NCBI RefSeq assembly: GCF_002209485.1
Contig: NZ_NJIX01000004.1
Location: 1 to 64,000 of the forward strand
Direction: 5' to 3'
From: Achromobacter sp. HZ34
Lineage (GTDB): Bacteria > Pseudomonadota > Gammaproteobacteria > Burkholderiales > Burkholderiaceae_B
Length of the DNA: 64,000 bases
Shown: one piece after another, positions 16,807 to 26,886 of the stretch
Position numbering within the stretch: position 1 is the first letter of the stretch
How the letters are laid out: every line of letters begins with the position of its first letter
Made by a program: the position numbers and the translations under genes
Notes under the pieces: model-generated
Database searches by the model: none
The model's input: only the letters and a program-made list of their open reading frames with translations
What the model was told of the DNA's origin: nothing

Positions 16807-19800
16807 CTAACGGGCATAAGGCGATTGATACGGGTTGACCGGAAGTGCGAGCGGCCGGGTTTGCGGGTAGAAGGCATAACGCAAGTAAAGACCGCCAGCG
16901 TATTGCCGGTAATCGGTGGCATTGTCCATGGACAGCGTGCCGCCGAGGAAAAGGTGCTTGTTGAGTTGATATTCCGCTGCCGCGGCAAGGTTGTAGCCGA
17001 CGCCAGTGTGCGACTGTCCGCTGTATTTTGGATTGCCATTGGCGGCCTGCAGATCGCCGTTGGTGGGGAAGTAATCGGCGTCGTCTTCCTTGAAGTGCTG
17101 CAGGCCGACCGAACCTTGCAGCTTGTAGCTGAAGTTGCCGGACCGCTGCGCCCAAGTGACCGGGACGCTCAGCGCATAGAACTGCTGCGGACTGAAGTAA
17201 CCGCCATTGCCGTATGTGAAGTAGCGTTGATTGTTGTCGTAGAAGATCGTGCCCAGGTTCAGGCCGGCCGTCAGCTGACGCGTCGACTCACGCATCAAGT
17301 TCCAATAGATGCCGGTGCCGGCTTCGGTACGGGTATTGGACTCGACGTTGTGGCCAAGCAGCTTGTTCCAGGAACCATAGGCATAGACGCCATAGTCCTT
17401 GTTGTCCATACCGATCTGGCCCTGCACGCCATTGCTCGTCACTGCGCCCCAGCGTTGGTCCGTGCGGTCGTCACGGGCGCCCGCGAAGGACACCAGGCTG
17501 TCGGTCACCGCGCGGCGCGATCCTTCCACGCTATACCAGGTACCATCGGATGCACTGATGGGTCCATTGATGCGGACGCCGCCGACCACATTGGAATATT
17601 CGAAGCCCAGGGGCGTCGCGCCGACATCGGCGGACAAGCCCTGCATCTGGTAGCCGGCGGATACGCCGACACCGTTATCGCGCTGTCTTCCCGGTGAACC
17701 AGTCGCGGCGCCGCCGCCGAAGCGATTGACGCTGTTGCTGTCGATGCCGCCGGCGTTCAACCACACCGGTGTAGCACGCAACGAGACTTTGCCGTCGCCG
17801 GCGGGTATCAGCGCTTCCACTGGCGCATCGACCTCGGTCAGCTTGCTTAGGCCGGATTCTCCGTTGTTGGAACGCACGAAGGCGCCCGCGCGCATTTCCG
17901 GGCTGCGTTCCTGCATGACCTCATCGAGTTCCTGGCGCAGCGTGCCAGGCGATGTGTCGGGGGTGTTGGCGCGAACCGGTGTGCCGGGTACCGTGGGCTG
18001 TGCCTGATCGGCCTGCGCGTAGTAGTAAGCCGGCGAATACGTTTGAGTGGCGCCCGTACCTGGGCCCGGGCGCGTGGCGATACCACCGGCATAAGCTGCC
18101 GCGGCCCCGTTGGCCGCGACGGCATTGTCGCCGCGTGCATCCGTGGGATACGCACCGGCGGGTTGTTGCGGTTGTGCCGCCGCAATCGGATAAGGCGCTT
18201 CGGTCGAACGCGCGTATTGGGCTTCGGAGGTGGGATAAGCGTAGGCGGGCTGGGACGGTTGTTGTTCTCCCAAGGCTTCGCCGATCACTTGCGACATGCG
18301 CGTGGGCGCGCTGCGTTGTCCCGGCAAACCAACGAAAGGATTGCCATCTGGATTGCCGTTGCCCATCGCTGGCTGGCTATTGGCGGCCAGCGCCATACCG
18401 CCGTTGCGCTGTTCCTGCGCGGCGATGGCGGCCTGGTAAAGCTCGGCCGCCTTGCCCGTGCGTCCCCGCGCGCGATAGATGCGCGCGGCGCCGGCAAGTA
18501 CGTCTGGATCGCGCGGCGCCAGCGCCACTGCCTTATTGAGCGCCTGCTGCGCTCCACTCCAGTCATCGGCTTCGGCTGCGATGCCTGCCACGGCGATTTG
18601 CAGCTGCGCGTTGTCGGGATCACGCGCCTGCAGCTTGCGATAGATGTCCAATGCCTTGTCGCGATCGCCACCGGCGGCATACATGCGAGCCAGTGCGCCC
18701 TGCGCCAGGGGATCATCGGGATTGCGCTGAAGCACGGGCTGCAGGATATCGTATGCCGCCACCAGATCGCCACGCTGGCGCATCGCTTCGGCTTGGCGAA
18801 TGGTATAGAGGCTGACCAGGTCCTGGAATTGGCGATGCTGGTCGGCATCCATGGGTTGTTTCTGCAGTTGGCGCAGCACGCTGGCGGTCTGCGCATCGTC
18901 CCCAGCCTTGATCAGTACGCTGGCGTAAGGAATCAATACGTCCGGACCAGCCGGGCGCGTGCCGTTGACCAAGGGCTGCATCAGCGCAAGCGCGCGCGGC
19001 GTATCGCCGGCATCCACATAGGCTTGCGCAATCGCGCCCAGCAGATCGGGTTCGCCGGCCGCGGCGGCCTCCAGCCCGGCCAACTGGCTGCGTGCCTGCG
19101 TGGTGTCGCCGGCCTGCGCCCGGCGCGCCGCCTGGGCCGCTTGTTCATGTACCCACAAGCGCCGCTGGAACGGTGTCATTTCCGGCGTACGGCCGGTGGC
19201 CGGGATACGCGTCATGGTGTCATAGGCCTTGCCCCATTCGCCGCGTTCCGAGGACAGTAGCGCGCTGGCGTACAGAACGTCAGGCGCTTCAGGCTGGGCC
19301 TTGACCATGTCATCCATCAGACGCTGGGCCCGCGCCGAATCACCGTTGCGAAGCAGCAAACGGGCCAGTTCATAGGTGATCCAGGGATTGCTCGGATCGG
19401 TGTTGCGAGCGTCCTCCAGCAGCTGGCGGGCGCCCGCCATGTCGCCGCGTTGCTGCGCCGTGCGTGCGCGGCTTGCCGCGACGGAAGCGCGCAGACGGCT
19501 GACGTCGCCGATCTCGGCGGCCTGCGCCGGCGTCATGCTGGATATGAGGCGCAATGCCTCTTCCGGTCGATTCGTCTGCGCCAGTACGCCCACCAGGCCG
19601 CGCATGGCTTCCGGGTCGTTCTTCTGGCGTGCCAGCACATAGCGATAGGTCTTCTCGGCATTGGCCATGTCGCCCGCGCTGGCATACACGCGGCCCATGG
19701 CGTTATAGGCGCCGACGTTGGCGCCGTCCAGCCGGATAGCCTGTTCCAGCAACCTGCGCGCGCCGTCGGTATCGCCGCGCAGGCGCGCGGCTTCGGCCTG

Positions 19801-20877
19801 ATCGACCAAGGTCCAGTAGCGCGCGCCGGCCAATGCACGGGTCCAGTTTCGGCCCGCTCCAGGACGCCCCGCCGCGCGTGCTAGCAATTGCTGGGCTTCC
19901 GCCGGCTTGTCCTGCTGCATGCGTACCAGACCCAGGCCGCCGAGCGCATCGGGGTCATTGGGCGTGGCACGTAGCTTCTCCTGGAACGCGGCTTCCGCCG
20001 TGGCCAGGTCGTTGTTCTTCAGCGCCGCGAAACCGCGCGCCAGGCGTGCATCCTGGCGCCATGCCACGGCGGGCGCGCCGCGTGGCGCCGCGGGATTGTT
20101 CATGACGGCGCGCACCTCGGCGTCATCCGGATGATCCTTCAGGTAGGCTTCGAACAGTGCCTTTTCGTCGGCACGCGGTGCACCTATCCAGATCAGGCCG
20201 GAACGCCAGCTGTCGGTGGCGTCCGCGCCCACGTCCTTGCGTTGCGCCAGTTGCGCCAGCATGCGCACGCCTTCGGCCCGCCTGTCTTCAGTGCGGATGA
20301 GGTGCTTGGCCAGCGCCAGGCGGACGTTGGCATTATTGGGGTTTTCGCGCTGCAGCCTCTGCAGGCCGTCGATGGCGCGTTGCAAGCCTTTGTCGCTATA
20401 GCCGAGAAAGCTGTAGTACTCCAGCGCGATATCGCCCTGCGGTTCGCGGCCCTGCAGCGCCTTGTCGTAGGTCTGCATGGCCTTGTCGATATCACCGGAA
20501 ACGGCCAGCATGCGTGCCTGCTCCAGGTCCGCCGAGCCGGTACCGCTGGCCAGCGCGATGTCCTGTTGCAACCGTTTGACCCAGGTGCTGTTGGCATCGA
20601 GCTGGGTCAGCCTGGTCAGCGTGGCCTGGGCGTCGCCCGTGCGTTTTTCGCGCACGGCGGCCAGGCCCAGGCCATAGAGTGCTTCCTGCTGGTTTGGATC
20701 GGACAGCAGCAACTTTTCCCAAGCCTGGGTAGCACGCCGGTTGTCCCCCTGTGTCTGCCAGTAGCGGCCCTGTTCGAGCAGCGAAGCGGTGGCGGCGGGT
20801 TGCGCCCAGCCGCTCTGGTGCAGCAGAGTCGCAAGCAGACCGACGGCCAGCTTGTGCTTGTGGCGGCTCAAGGACAT
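16807..20877 (-). CDS. bcsC: Cellulose synthase subunit BcsC (TPR scaffold plus outer-membrane barrel)
   Basis: Exports cellulose across the periplasm and outer membrane. The protein (1356 aa) starts with a signal peptide (MSLSRHKHKLAVGLLATLLHQSGWAQ). About 850 residues of tetratricopeptide repeats follow, such as GDNRRATQAWEKLLLSDPNQQEALYGLGLAAV. Next is a Pro/Gln/Ala/Tyr-rich linker around residues 860–1010, and last the BcsC C-terminal barrel domain with GGIDSNSVNRFGGG and a final aromatic-terminated strand (YLRYAFYPQTRPLAL…YAR). It is about 200 residues longer than the E. coli protein, mainly in the linker and TPRs. I chose the ATG at 20877, which has GGAG in front and overlaps the bcsZ end; an ATG four codons earlier has no such site. 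Confidence 0.95.
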   Translation of the reverse strand: MSLSRHKHKLAVGLLATLLHQSGWAQPAATASLLEQGRYWQTQGDNRRATQAWEKLLLSDPNQQEALYGLGLAAVREKRTGDAQATLTRLTQLDANSTWVKRLQQDIALASGTGSADLEQARMLAVSGDIDKAMQTYDKALQGREPQGDIALEYYSFLGYSDKGLQRAIDGLQRLQRENPNNANVRLALAKHLIRTEDRRAEGVRMLAQLAQRKDVGADATDSWRSGLIWIGAPRADEKALFEAYLKDHPDDAEVRAVMNNPAAPRGAPAVAWRQDARLARGFAALKNNDLATAEAAFQEKLRATPNDPDALGGLGLVRMQQDKPAEAQQLLARAAGRPGAGRNWTRALAGARYWTLVDQAEAARLRGDTDGARRLLEQAIRLDGANVGAYNAMGRVYASAGDMANAEKTYRYVLARQKNDPEAMRGLVGVLAQTNRPEEALRLISSMTPAQAAEIGDVSRLRASVAASRARTAQQRGDMAGARQLLEDARNTDPSNPWITYELARLLLRNGDSARAQRLMDDMVKAQPEAPDVLYASALLSSERGEWGKAYDTMTRIPATGRTPEMTPFQRRLWVHEQAAQAARRAQAGDTTQARSQLAGLEAAAAGEPDLLGAIAQAYVDAGDTPRALALMQPLVNGTRPAGPDVLIPYASVLIKAGDDAQTASVLRQLQKQPMDADQHRQFQDLVSLYTIRQAEAMRQRGDLVAAYDILQPVLQRNPDDPLAQGALARMYAAGGDRDKALDIYRKLQARDPDNAQLQIAVAGIAAEADDWSGAQQALNKAVALAPRDPDVLAGAARIYRARGRTGKAAELYQAAIAAQEQRNGGMALAANSQPAMGNGNPDGNPFVGLPGQRSAPTRMSQVIGEALGEQQPSQPAYAYPTSEAQYARSTEAPYPIAAAQPQQPAGAYPTDARGDNAVAANGAAAAYAGGIATRPGPGTGATQTYSPAYYYAQADQAQPTVPGTPVRANTPDTSPGTLRQELDEVMQERSPEMRAGAFVRSNNGESGLSKLTEVDAPVEALIPAGDGKVSLRATPVWLNAGGIDSNSVNRFGGGAATGSPGRQRDNGVGVSAGYQMQGLSADVGATPLGFEYSNVVGGVRINGPISASDGTWYSVEGSRRAVTDSLVSFAGARDDRTDQRWGAVTSNGVQGQIGMDNKDYGVYAYGSWNKLLGHNVESNTRTEAGTGIYWNLMRESTRQLTAGLNLGTIFYDNNQRYFTYGNGGYFSPQQFYALSVPVTWAQRSGNFSYKLQGSVGLQHFKEDDADYFPTNGDLQAANGNPKYSGQSHTGVGYNLAAAAEYQLNKHLFLGGTLSMDNATDYRQYAGGLYLRYAFYPQTRPLALPVNPYQSPYAR

Positions 20878-22163
20878 TTCTTCTCCCACTCCAATGACAC
20901 ACGGCCGGCATCGCCGAACCGGTAACGCTGCTCGAACCAGCCGGTACCGAAAAGGCTGAGCACGTAATCGTAATAAGGCGGCTGCCTGGCCGCCAGGTTA
21001 TCGGGGCTTACGCTGGCGGCCAGGCCGGCGCGCACGCGTTCGAGTTGGGCGGACAGCACGACGTCGTTGCCCCGCGCCTGCAAATATGGCAACAAGGCCG
21101 CGGAAAAACCGATGGGGCCGGTACCTTGCGTCGTGCCGCTATCGGCCTGTACCGATTCAGGTGGCGCGCCCGCTATCGCGGTGGCATCCGCCAGCCCGTG
21201 CAGCGCGGTTTGCAATGCTTGTGACGCGGGATCGCCGGCCGGCGTCACGCCGGCCCAAAGATAGTTGCGGATGGCGTCATAGCTGCCTTTGACGCCATGT
21301 TGCGGATCGGGGATGAACTGGCCCAGCCCCGATGCCTGTTGCCCCGGCACGGCGGGCAAACTGCGATAGGCTACCCAGTCGGCCGCATAACCTTTCGGCG
21401 TAATGGCCTGGATCAGGTGCACCGTGTTGGTGGCTACCTGCGTCCATGGCCCCTTGGGCGATGCTTGCGCCAGCCGGCGCAAGACCGGTATCGGCATGTA
21501 GCTGGGATTCAGGCGCCATTGCGTGCCGCCCTCGACGAAGCCTTGGGGCGCCGGCAGCAGCATGCGACCGAGCCCGGGCAGATCGGCGATCTCGCGGGCT
21601 TCTATCTGCTTCAGCAGCGCCAGTCCATCGCGGGTGTAGTCGGGCTCATGCCATAAGCGTCCTGCTTCCAGCAGCGCATACGTGAACCACAAGTCGGCAT
21701 CGGACGCGGAATTGGTGTCCAGCACGCCCCAACTGCCGTTGTCGAGTTGTCCCCAGGACCATGCCGGCAAGTGATGCGCGATATCGGCGGCGGCCAGATT
21801 CAGCACGCTCCACCGCCACAGCTTCTGGAACGTGGCGCGGTCGTTGGCCACCAGCGCGAAGAACATGGCGTAGGACTGGCCCTCCGACGTGGTCATCCGC
21901 TGCCGGGTGCTGGCGTCGATGACTCGGCCGTCGTCCTGCACGAAGTATTTGACGAAGTCCGACCACTGCGGCCATGCGATCGCGGTGCAGGACGGCGGCG
22001 TCGCTGTTCGCGTCTGTCCTTGCGCTGCCGCGGCGGCCTGTGCCTGACCATGGGCCTGGCTGGCGACGACACCCAGCGTCAACGCCGCCAGTATGGCGCG
22101 TGGACGCCATGCAAGCGATTGCGGACGAACGGAGGGGCGCTGCGCAGCCGGCGACAGGGACAT
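20868..22163 (-). CDS. bcsZ: Endo-beta-1,4-glucanase BcsZ (glycoside hydrolase family 8)
   Basis: Periplasmic cellulase that trims or proof-reads nascent cellulose. 431 aa with a signal peptide (AILAALTLGVVASQAHGQAQA). The GH8 general acid is E94 in RMTTSEGQSYAMFFAL, and the conserved DADLWFTYALLEAGRLW and SYDAIRNYLWAG blocks are intact. The start ATG overlaps the bcsB stop by one base (TGATG). A much longer in-frame reading inside bcsB was rejected. Confidence 0.94.
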   Translation of the reverse strand: MSLSPAAQRPSVRPQSLAWRPRAILAALTLGVVASQAHGQAQAAAAAQGQTRTATPPSCTAIAWPQWSDFVKYFVQDDGRVIDASTRQRMTTSEGQSYAMFFALVANDRATFQKLWRWSVLNLAAADIAHHLPAWSWGQLDNGSWGVLDTNSASDADLWFTYALLEAGRLWHEPDYTRDGLALLKQIEAREIADLPGLGRMLLPAPQGFVEGGTQWRLNPSYMPIPVLRRLAQASPKGPWTQVATNTVHLIQAITPKGYAADWVAYRSLPAVPGQQASGLGQFIPDPQHGVKGSYDAIRNYLWAGVTPAGDPASQALQTALHGLADATAIAGAPPESVQADSGTTQGTGPIGFSAALLPYLQARGNDVVLSAQLERVRAGLAASVSPDNLAARQPPYYDYVLSLFGTGWFEQRYRFGDAGRVSLEWEKKCP

Positions 22164-24520
22164 CAATCGACCTTTGGGGGGCGGCGCTGGAACAATGCGC
22201 GCAGGATGCGCACCACGACGAGGATTACCACCAGCCATGCCAACAACGTCACCAGCAGCTTGAGCAGGGTGTAGCCGGGCAGCACGGATGAAATCCACCA
22301 GTCGATGCGCGTAAGCAAAGGCAGCTCGCCGACGTAGTAAGTCTGGTCGCCGACCAGGGCATCGACATGCTTGCCGCGAATCACCGACAGACTGCCCTGG
22401 ATCGCCTTGTCATAGCCCTCCCCGCCTTGCAGCGCGGCCACGGCTTCGTCCAGGCCCTCCGGTTTGTTGCTGGCCAGCAGCACGACGCTGCGCTTTTCGG
22501 CCAGCGGCGATTCGAACCCGGCGACGATGGCGCTGACGCCCGCGCTGGTATAGGACATGGCGGCGCGCGCGGACTGCTTGTCCTTGCGTGGATCCAGGTG
22601 GAACCAGTCGGCCACCCGATACACGATATCGGACACGTTGAAGCGTGCGCTGCCCTCGTAGGCGCCCGGGATGCGCGCGGCCCATGTCTTGAGCAAGGGT
22701 TGGTCGGTGCCGGCGCCGATCACCAGCAGGTCCTTGGCGGCTTGGGCATTGACTTGCGCGGCCCGCGTGACGGTGACGCCTACCGCGGGATAGCCGGTCG
22801 ATTCACCCATGCGGCCCATGACGGCCAGATAGGCGCCATATTCGCGCGGCCCGGCGTTGTCGCCCAATACCACCGCGGTTTCGGACAGATCCGCCATGCG
22901 GGTAAAGGGGAAGCCCGCATCCGAGAACGCACGCAGGTCCGGCATCGCAATGAAGTGTGGATAGCCGGATATGTCGATCGTCGACTCCGGCTCGATCATG
23001 CCGCGCGTGTTGTCGATGATGATGTCGCGGCACTCGCCCTGCTTGATGTAGTCGTACATGTAGCGAAACTGCAGCTGGCTGCGTGACTTCAGCAGTTCCA
23101 GTGGCACTTCCAGCTGTGCGCGCATGGGCAGGCTGGTATCGGGCAGCACTTCGGCGCGCAGCTTGTCGCCGCCTTCGATGCGTTCCAGCGCGAACAACGG
23201 TATGGACTTGACGAACTGGTCCTTGACGCTGAAAAGCAGCGAAGAGTTCACCGATGTCGGCTGCGGCGTATAGCGATAACGCAGATCCACCGGCACGTTC
23301 TTCTCGTGCCAGCCGAACAGGTCGGGCGGCACGCGCACGTCGATGCGGATGACGTCGGGACTGAAGCCGGAGACGTTCAAGCGCTTGGGATCGACCATAT
23401 CGCCGAAGCTGACGGGACGATCGCTACGCAGCCACCTGGGCGCATCGTAAGGTTGGCGCGGCTTCAGGTCGGCCAGTTGCGTCACCGCGGCCGAGGCGCC
23501 CGAGAGGGTCTGGCTACCCAGGGCCAATGCGGCAGCGGCCTGCTTCAGTTCCTTGCCGTCGCGGCCCAGCACCAGCAGCAGTTTGCCGTCGGCATCGTTG
23601 GGATTGGCCACCACGGCCAGGGTCGGACCGGTGACCGTGAGCTGCGTCAAGCTGGCGATGTTGGAGCCGGTGGCGAACACCACGGCGTTGCCCTTGGCAG
23701 GCACTTGCGCAACCGTTGCGGGGAAGTCGGCGCCGCGGTAACCCGCCAGTGCACCAAACCACGAGGACAGCGCGCCTGCTGCTTCCAGCGTGGCGTCATC
23801 CGGCTTGGCCTGGAACACAAAGGGCAGCACCAGCTTGCGCATGTCGCGCTTGTCGAAGAAAGGCAGCGGCAGGTTGGCCAGGTCATCGGGCAGGCGCAGG
23901 GGCGCGGTGGCCAGCTCCAGTTCGCTATGGTTGCTGATGTTGGCCCAGAGGCTTGAGTGCAACGGGTCTTCGCAATTCAGCGTGTAATGGCCGATCAGCT
24001 GCAGACGCAAGTCGTTGTATGCGGTGATCAGGTAGGACGGGATTTCGATCGTGCGTTGCAGATTGGTTCCGGCCGTTTCACGCGGCACCGGGATGGTGGC
24101 TGCAACCTCGTCGTTGACCAGGACGTTGATGTGCGAAATGTCGCTGAGCAGTGCCGGCGAATACGCGTAGCGCAGATCCAGGCGCGCGCCAGTCACCACG
24201 CGATCGTTGCGCACGCTGAAATTCAGCGTATTGCTGCTGTCGACGCCGCGCAGGTTCAAAGGATATTGCGCACCCAGTTGCTTGAGCGAATAGGCCTGGT
24301 CGGCCTGGAAGGGCACGGCTGGTGTTGGCGCGGCAGCCGCGGCGGGCGGCACCGTGCCGGCCGTCGCCGCGCCGACTTCGGCGGCCTGGGCCACCAGCGA
24401 GCAGCTCGTCAACAACGCCAGCGACAAGCGCGCGAGCGTGGGCCGGCGGCGGCGATGGGGAGCTGGGGATACAGGCTTCTGCATGGTCGGCTTCGTAGTT
24501 GGACTGGCGTTCTTGAGCAT
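22163..24520 (-). CDS. bcsB: Cellulose synthase regulatory subunit BcsB, downstream copy
   Basis: Periplasmic, membrane-anchored partner of BcsA, 785 aa. It has a signal peptide (LARLSLALLTSCSLVAQA), two jelly-roll/flavodoxin-like units (repeated LRGVDSSNTLNFSVRNDRVV and HYTLNCEDPLHSSLWANISN blocks) and a C-terminal transmembrane helix (LLKLLVTLLAWLVVILVVVRILRALF). The ATG at 24520 is 2 bp after the preceding bcsB stop; a second ATG at 24484 is possible. It is clearly paralogous to the upstream bcsB: ADAGFPFTRMADLSETAVVL, DLFADAGF/LRAFSDAGF and QSYYVG/QTYYVG blocks align along the whole length. Confidence 0.93.
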   Translation of the reverse strand: MLKNASPTTKPTMQKPVSPAPHRRRRPTLARLSLALLTSCSLVAQAAEVGAATAGTVPPAAAAAPTPAVPFQADQAYSLKQLGAQYPLNLRGVDSSNTLNFSVRNDRVVTGARLDLRYAYSPALLSDISHINVLVNDEVAATIPVPRETAGTNLQRTIEIPSYLITAYNDLRLQLIGHYTLNCEDPLHSSLWANISNHSELELATAPLRLPDDLANLPLPFFDKRDMRKLVLPFVFQAKPDDATLEAAGALSSWFGALAGYRGADFPATVAQVPAKGNAVVFATGSNIASLTQLTVTGPTLAVVANPNDADGKLLLVLGRDGKELKQAAAALALGSQTLSGASAAVTQLADLKPRQPYDAPRWLRSDRPVSFGDMVDPKRLNVSGFSPDVIRIDVRVPPDLFGWHEKNVPVDLRYRYTPQPTSVNSSLLFSVKDQFVKSIPLFALERIEGGDKLRAEVLPDTSLPMRAQLEVPLELLKSRSQLQFRYMYDYIKQGECRDIIIDNTRGMIEPESTIDISGYPHFIAMPDLRAFSDAGFPFTRMADLSETAVVLGDNAGPREYGAYLAVMGRMGESTGYPAVGVTVTRAAQVNAQAAKDLLVIGAGTDQPLLKTWAARIPGAYEGSARFNVSDIVYRVADWFHLDPRKDKQSARAAMSYTSAGVSAIVAGFESPLAEKRSVVLLASNKPEGLDEAVAALQGGEGYDKAIQGSLSVIRGKHVDALVGDQTYYVGELPLLTRIDWWISSVLPGYTLLKLLVTLLAWLVVILVVVRILRALFQRRPPKVD

Positions 24521-24522
24521 GA

Positions 24523-26886
24523 TCACGATCCCAGGCGGCGGTGAGCGCGGGCGCGCAGGGACAGGTAAAGCAGCACGGCGATGACGAGGGCGCTGATGAC
24601 CAAGGCGGCCACCAATGTCAGCGGGTGGTTGGAGAAGAACCACTGCATGCCTAGCCAGATCGGCAGCGAGCCGACGTAGTAGCTTTGATCGTCCAGTACG
24701 GTAAGGGCCTGTTTACCGGAAACCACCGTCAGGCTGCCGCCGATCTTGTATTGCAGGTCTTCAACCTTGTTCATCGTGTCGCGATTCGCCAATACTGCAT
24801 CGACCGCGGCGTCGAGTCCCGCGCTATTGGAGCCGGACAGCAGTACCACGCTACGGCCCGACTGCAGAGGGGACTGCAGGCCGGCCAGCATGGCGTTGGC
24901 GCCGCTGCCGACATAAGTCAGCTTCAGATCGGCGGTGCGCTTACGGTCACGCGGGTCCGGGCCGAACCAGTTGGCGATACCGGAGAACCAGTCGGACACG
25001 CTGAACCGGTGCTGGTTGCCGTCGAAGCCGTTAGGCAGATAGGCGCTCCACTGTTTGACCAGAGGCTGGTTATTGCCGGAAGCCAACACCAGGAAATCCT
25101 TGTCCTTCAGGCTTTCGACCTGCGCGGCCTGGGCTACGGTCACGCCGGTCGCGGGGTAGCCGGTGGCTTGCCCCATGGCGCCCAGCAAGGTGAGGTAGGC
25201 GCCGTAATCCGACAACCCGGCGCCATCCGGCAGCACCACCGCGGTTTCCGACAGGTCGGCCATGCGCGTGAACGGGAAACCCGCGTCGGCGAACAGCGAC
25301 AGGTCAGGCATGGCCGCGTATTTGGGCAGGCTGGAAATATCGATGCTGGAGCCGGGATCGATGGCGCTCTGGATATTGTCAACGATGCTGTTCTGGCACT
25401 CGCCCAGCTTGGCGTACTCGTACACATAGCGGAATTGCAGTGCGGTCAGCGGCGGCAGCAGGTAAGTCGGCACCATCACCCGCGCTTCGTCTTCGGAGAC
25501 CGGCATGCCACTCATCTTGCTGAAGACGCCAGGCGTGCCGTCATTGAGTCGGAAGCTGCGCACCAACTGATTGCCCGCGACCATCTCCATCACCGATTGG
25601 GTGGCATCCGGGCGCGGCGAATAGCGGTATTTCAGTTGCACGGGCACGCCGTCGCTGTGCCAGCCAAACAGGCCGGGCGGCATGCGCAGGGGCACGTTGA
25701 TGGGGGCGGGCCGGTGGCCATAGACGTTGAGCGTGCGCGCGGTGGCCAATTCGCCGAACTGCACGGGTCGATCACTGCGCAGCCAGTTCGGCGCGTCGAA
25801 CGGTTTGCGTGGCGTCAGCGTGGCCAGTTCGTTGATGCGCACGGTGGGGCCCGACAATGTCTGGTTGCCTAGCGCCAGCGCGATGGCGGCCTGGCGCAAC
25901 TCCTTTGCATCGCGACCCATGACCAGCAACAGCTTGCCGTGTGGGTCATTCGGGTTGGCCACCATGGCCAAGGTCGCGCCTTGTACGGCGGCGGCCTGAA
26001 GTCCGGGCACGTTGTCGCCCTGTTGCAGCAGCACGACCGCATTGCCCTTGGCAGGCAGATCCTGAACGGTGGCGGTGAACCTGGCGCCGCGGTAGCCCGC
26101 TTGCGCGCCGAACCAGGATGAGACGATGCCCGCGCTTTCCAGGCGGGCGCTGTCGGGCGTGCGGCCCAGTACGATGGGCAAGTCCAGTTGGCGAATGTCG
26201 TGGCTGTCGAAAAACGGTGCGGGAAGCAGCGCGAGGTCATTCGGCAGGTCGACCGGCAGTACCGTCAGGTCCAGCGTGCTGCGGCCGGCGACGTCGGCCC
26301 ACAGGCTGGAGTGCAAGGGATCTTCGCAGCCCAGCGTGTAGTGACCGACCAACTGGATGTCGAGCCGGTTGAATTCGCTCATTGCCGGGACCGGCAACGC
26401 GACGGTGCGTTCCACGGGCTCGGCCGCGGCTTCCTTCGGCAGCGTGATGCTTTGCGCCACTTCGCCGTTGAGGATGATCTTCAAGTGAGACAGATCCGGC
26501 AGCAAGGAAGGCGAATACGTGTAGTCGAGGTGAACGTTCGCGCCAATGATGGTCTGGTCGATGCGTTGTGCGAAACCCAGTCCATTGGTGCCGTCGACAC
26601 CGCGCAGTGGCAACGCCGTCTGGCCGCTCAGGCGCGATAGTGGAATTGAATAGGTATAGGCGCCTGGCGGCAGCGGGGCCGTGGGCGCGGCGGCCTGTGG
26701 GGCTGCCTGCGGAGCCGTTTGCGGTGTGGCTGCAGGGCCTGCGGGCGCGGTGTCCGTGGGTGCCGCCATGGCGCGCGACGCGGCGAGCGATAGCAAGGCT
26801 GATACCAGGGCGGGCAATACGCGCGAGCGGCGCAGCAGGAGCGGTCGCGCTTCGAGCCTGGGGGTCATCGATCTATCGTCCTTCAT
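24523..26886 (-). CDS. bcsB: Cellulose synthase regulatory subunit BcsB, upstream copy
   Basis: 787 aa with a signal peptide (VLPALVSALLSLAASRAMA), a Pro/Ala/Gln linker, the same two-repeat periplasmic architecture as the next gene (LRGVDGTNGLGFAQRID, HYTLGCEDPLHSSLWADV, PDLSLFADAGFPFTRMADLSETAVVL) and a C-terminal anchor (LTLVAALVISALVIAVLLYLSL). Its ATG overlaps the bcsA stop (ATGA). BcsB tethers and activates BcsA and guides the glucan; two full-length copies in a row are unusual and may assemble as unlike neighbours. Neither copy shows truncation or frameshift. Confidence 0.93.
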   Translation of the reverse strand: MKDDRSMTPRLEARPLLLRRSRVLPALVSALLSLAASRAMAAPTDTAPAGPAATPQTAPQAAPQAAAPTAPLPPGAYTYSIPLSRLSGQTALPLRGVDGTNGLGFAQRIDQTIIGANVHLDYTYSPSLLPDLSHLKIILNGEVAQSITLPKEAAAEPVERTVALPVPAMSEFNRLDIQLVGHYTLGCEDPLHSSLWADVAGRSTLDLTVLPVDLPNDLALLPAPFFDSHDIRQLDLPIVLGRTPDSARLESAGIVSSWFGAQAGYRGARFTATVQDLPAKGNAVVLLQQGDNVPGLQAAAVQGATLAMVANPNDPHGKLLLVMGRDAKELRQAAIALALGNQTLSGPTVRINELATLTPRKPFDAPNWLRSDRPVQFGELATARTLNVYGHRPAPINVPLRMPPGLFGWHSDGVPVQLKYRYSPRPDATQSVMEMVAGNQLVRSFRLNDGTPGVFSKMSGMPVSEDEARVMVPTYLLPPLTALQFRYVYEYAKLGECQNSIVDNIQSAIDPGSSIDISSLPKYAAMPDLSLFADAGFPFTRMADLSETAVVLPDGAGLSDYGAYLTLLGAMGQATGYPATGVTVAQAAQVESLKDKDFLVLASGNNQPLVKQWSAYLPNGFDGNQHRFSVSDWFSGIANWFGPDPRDRKRTADLKLTYVGSGANAMLAGLQSPLQSGRSVVLLSGSNSAGLDAAVDAVLANRDTMNKVEDLQYKIGGSLTVVSGKQALTVLDDQSYYVGSLPIWLGMQWFFSNHPLTLVAALVISALVIAVLLYLSLRARAHRRLGS

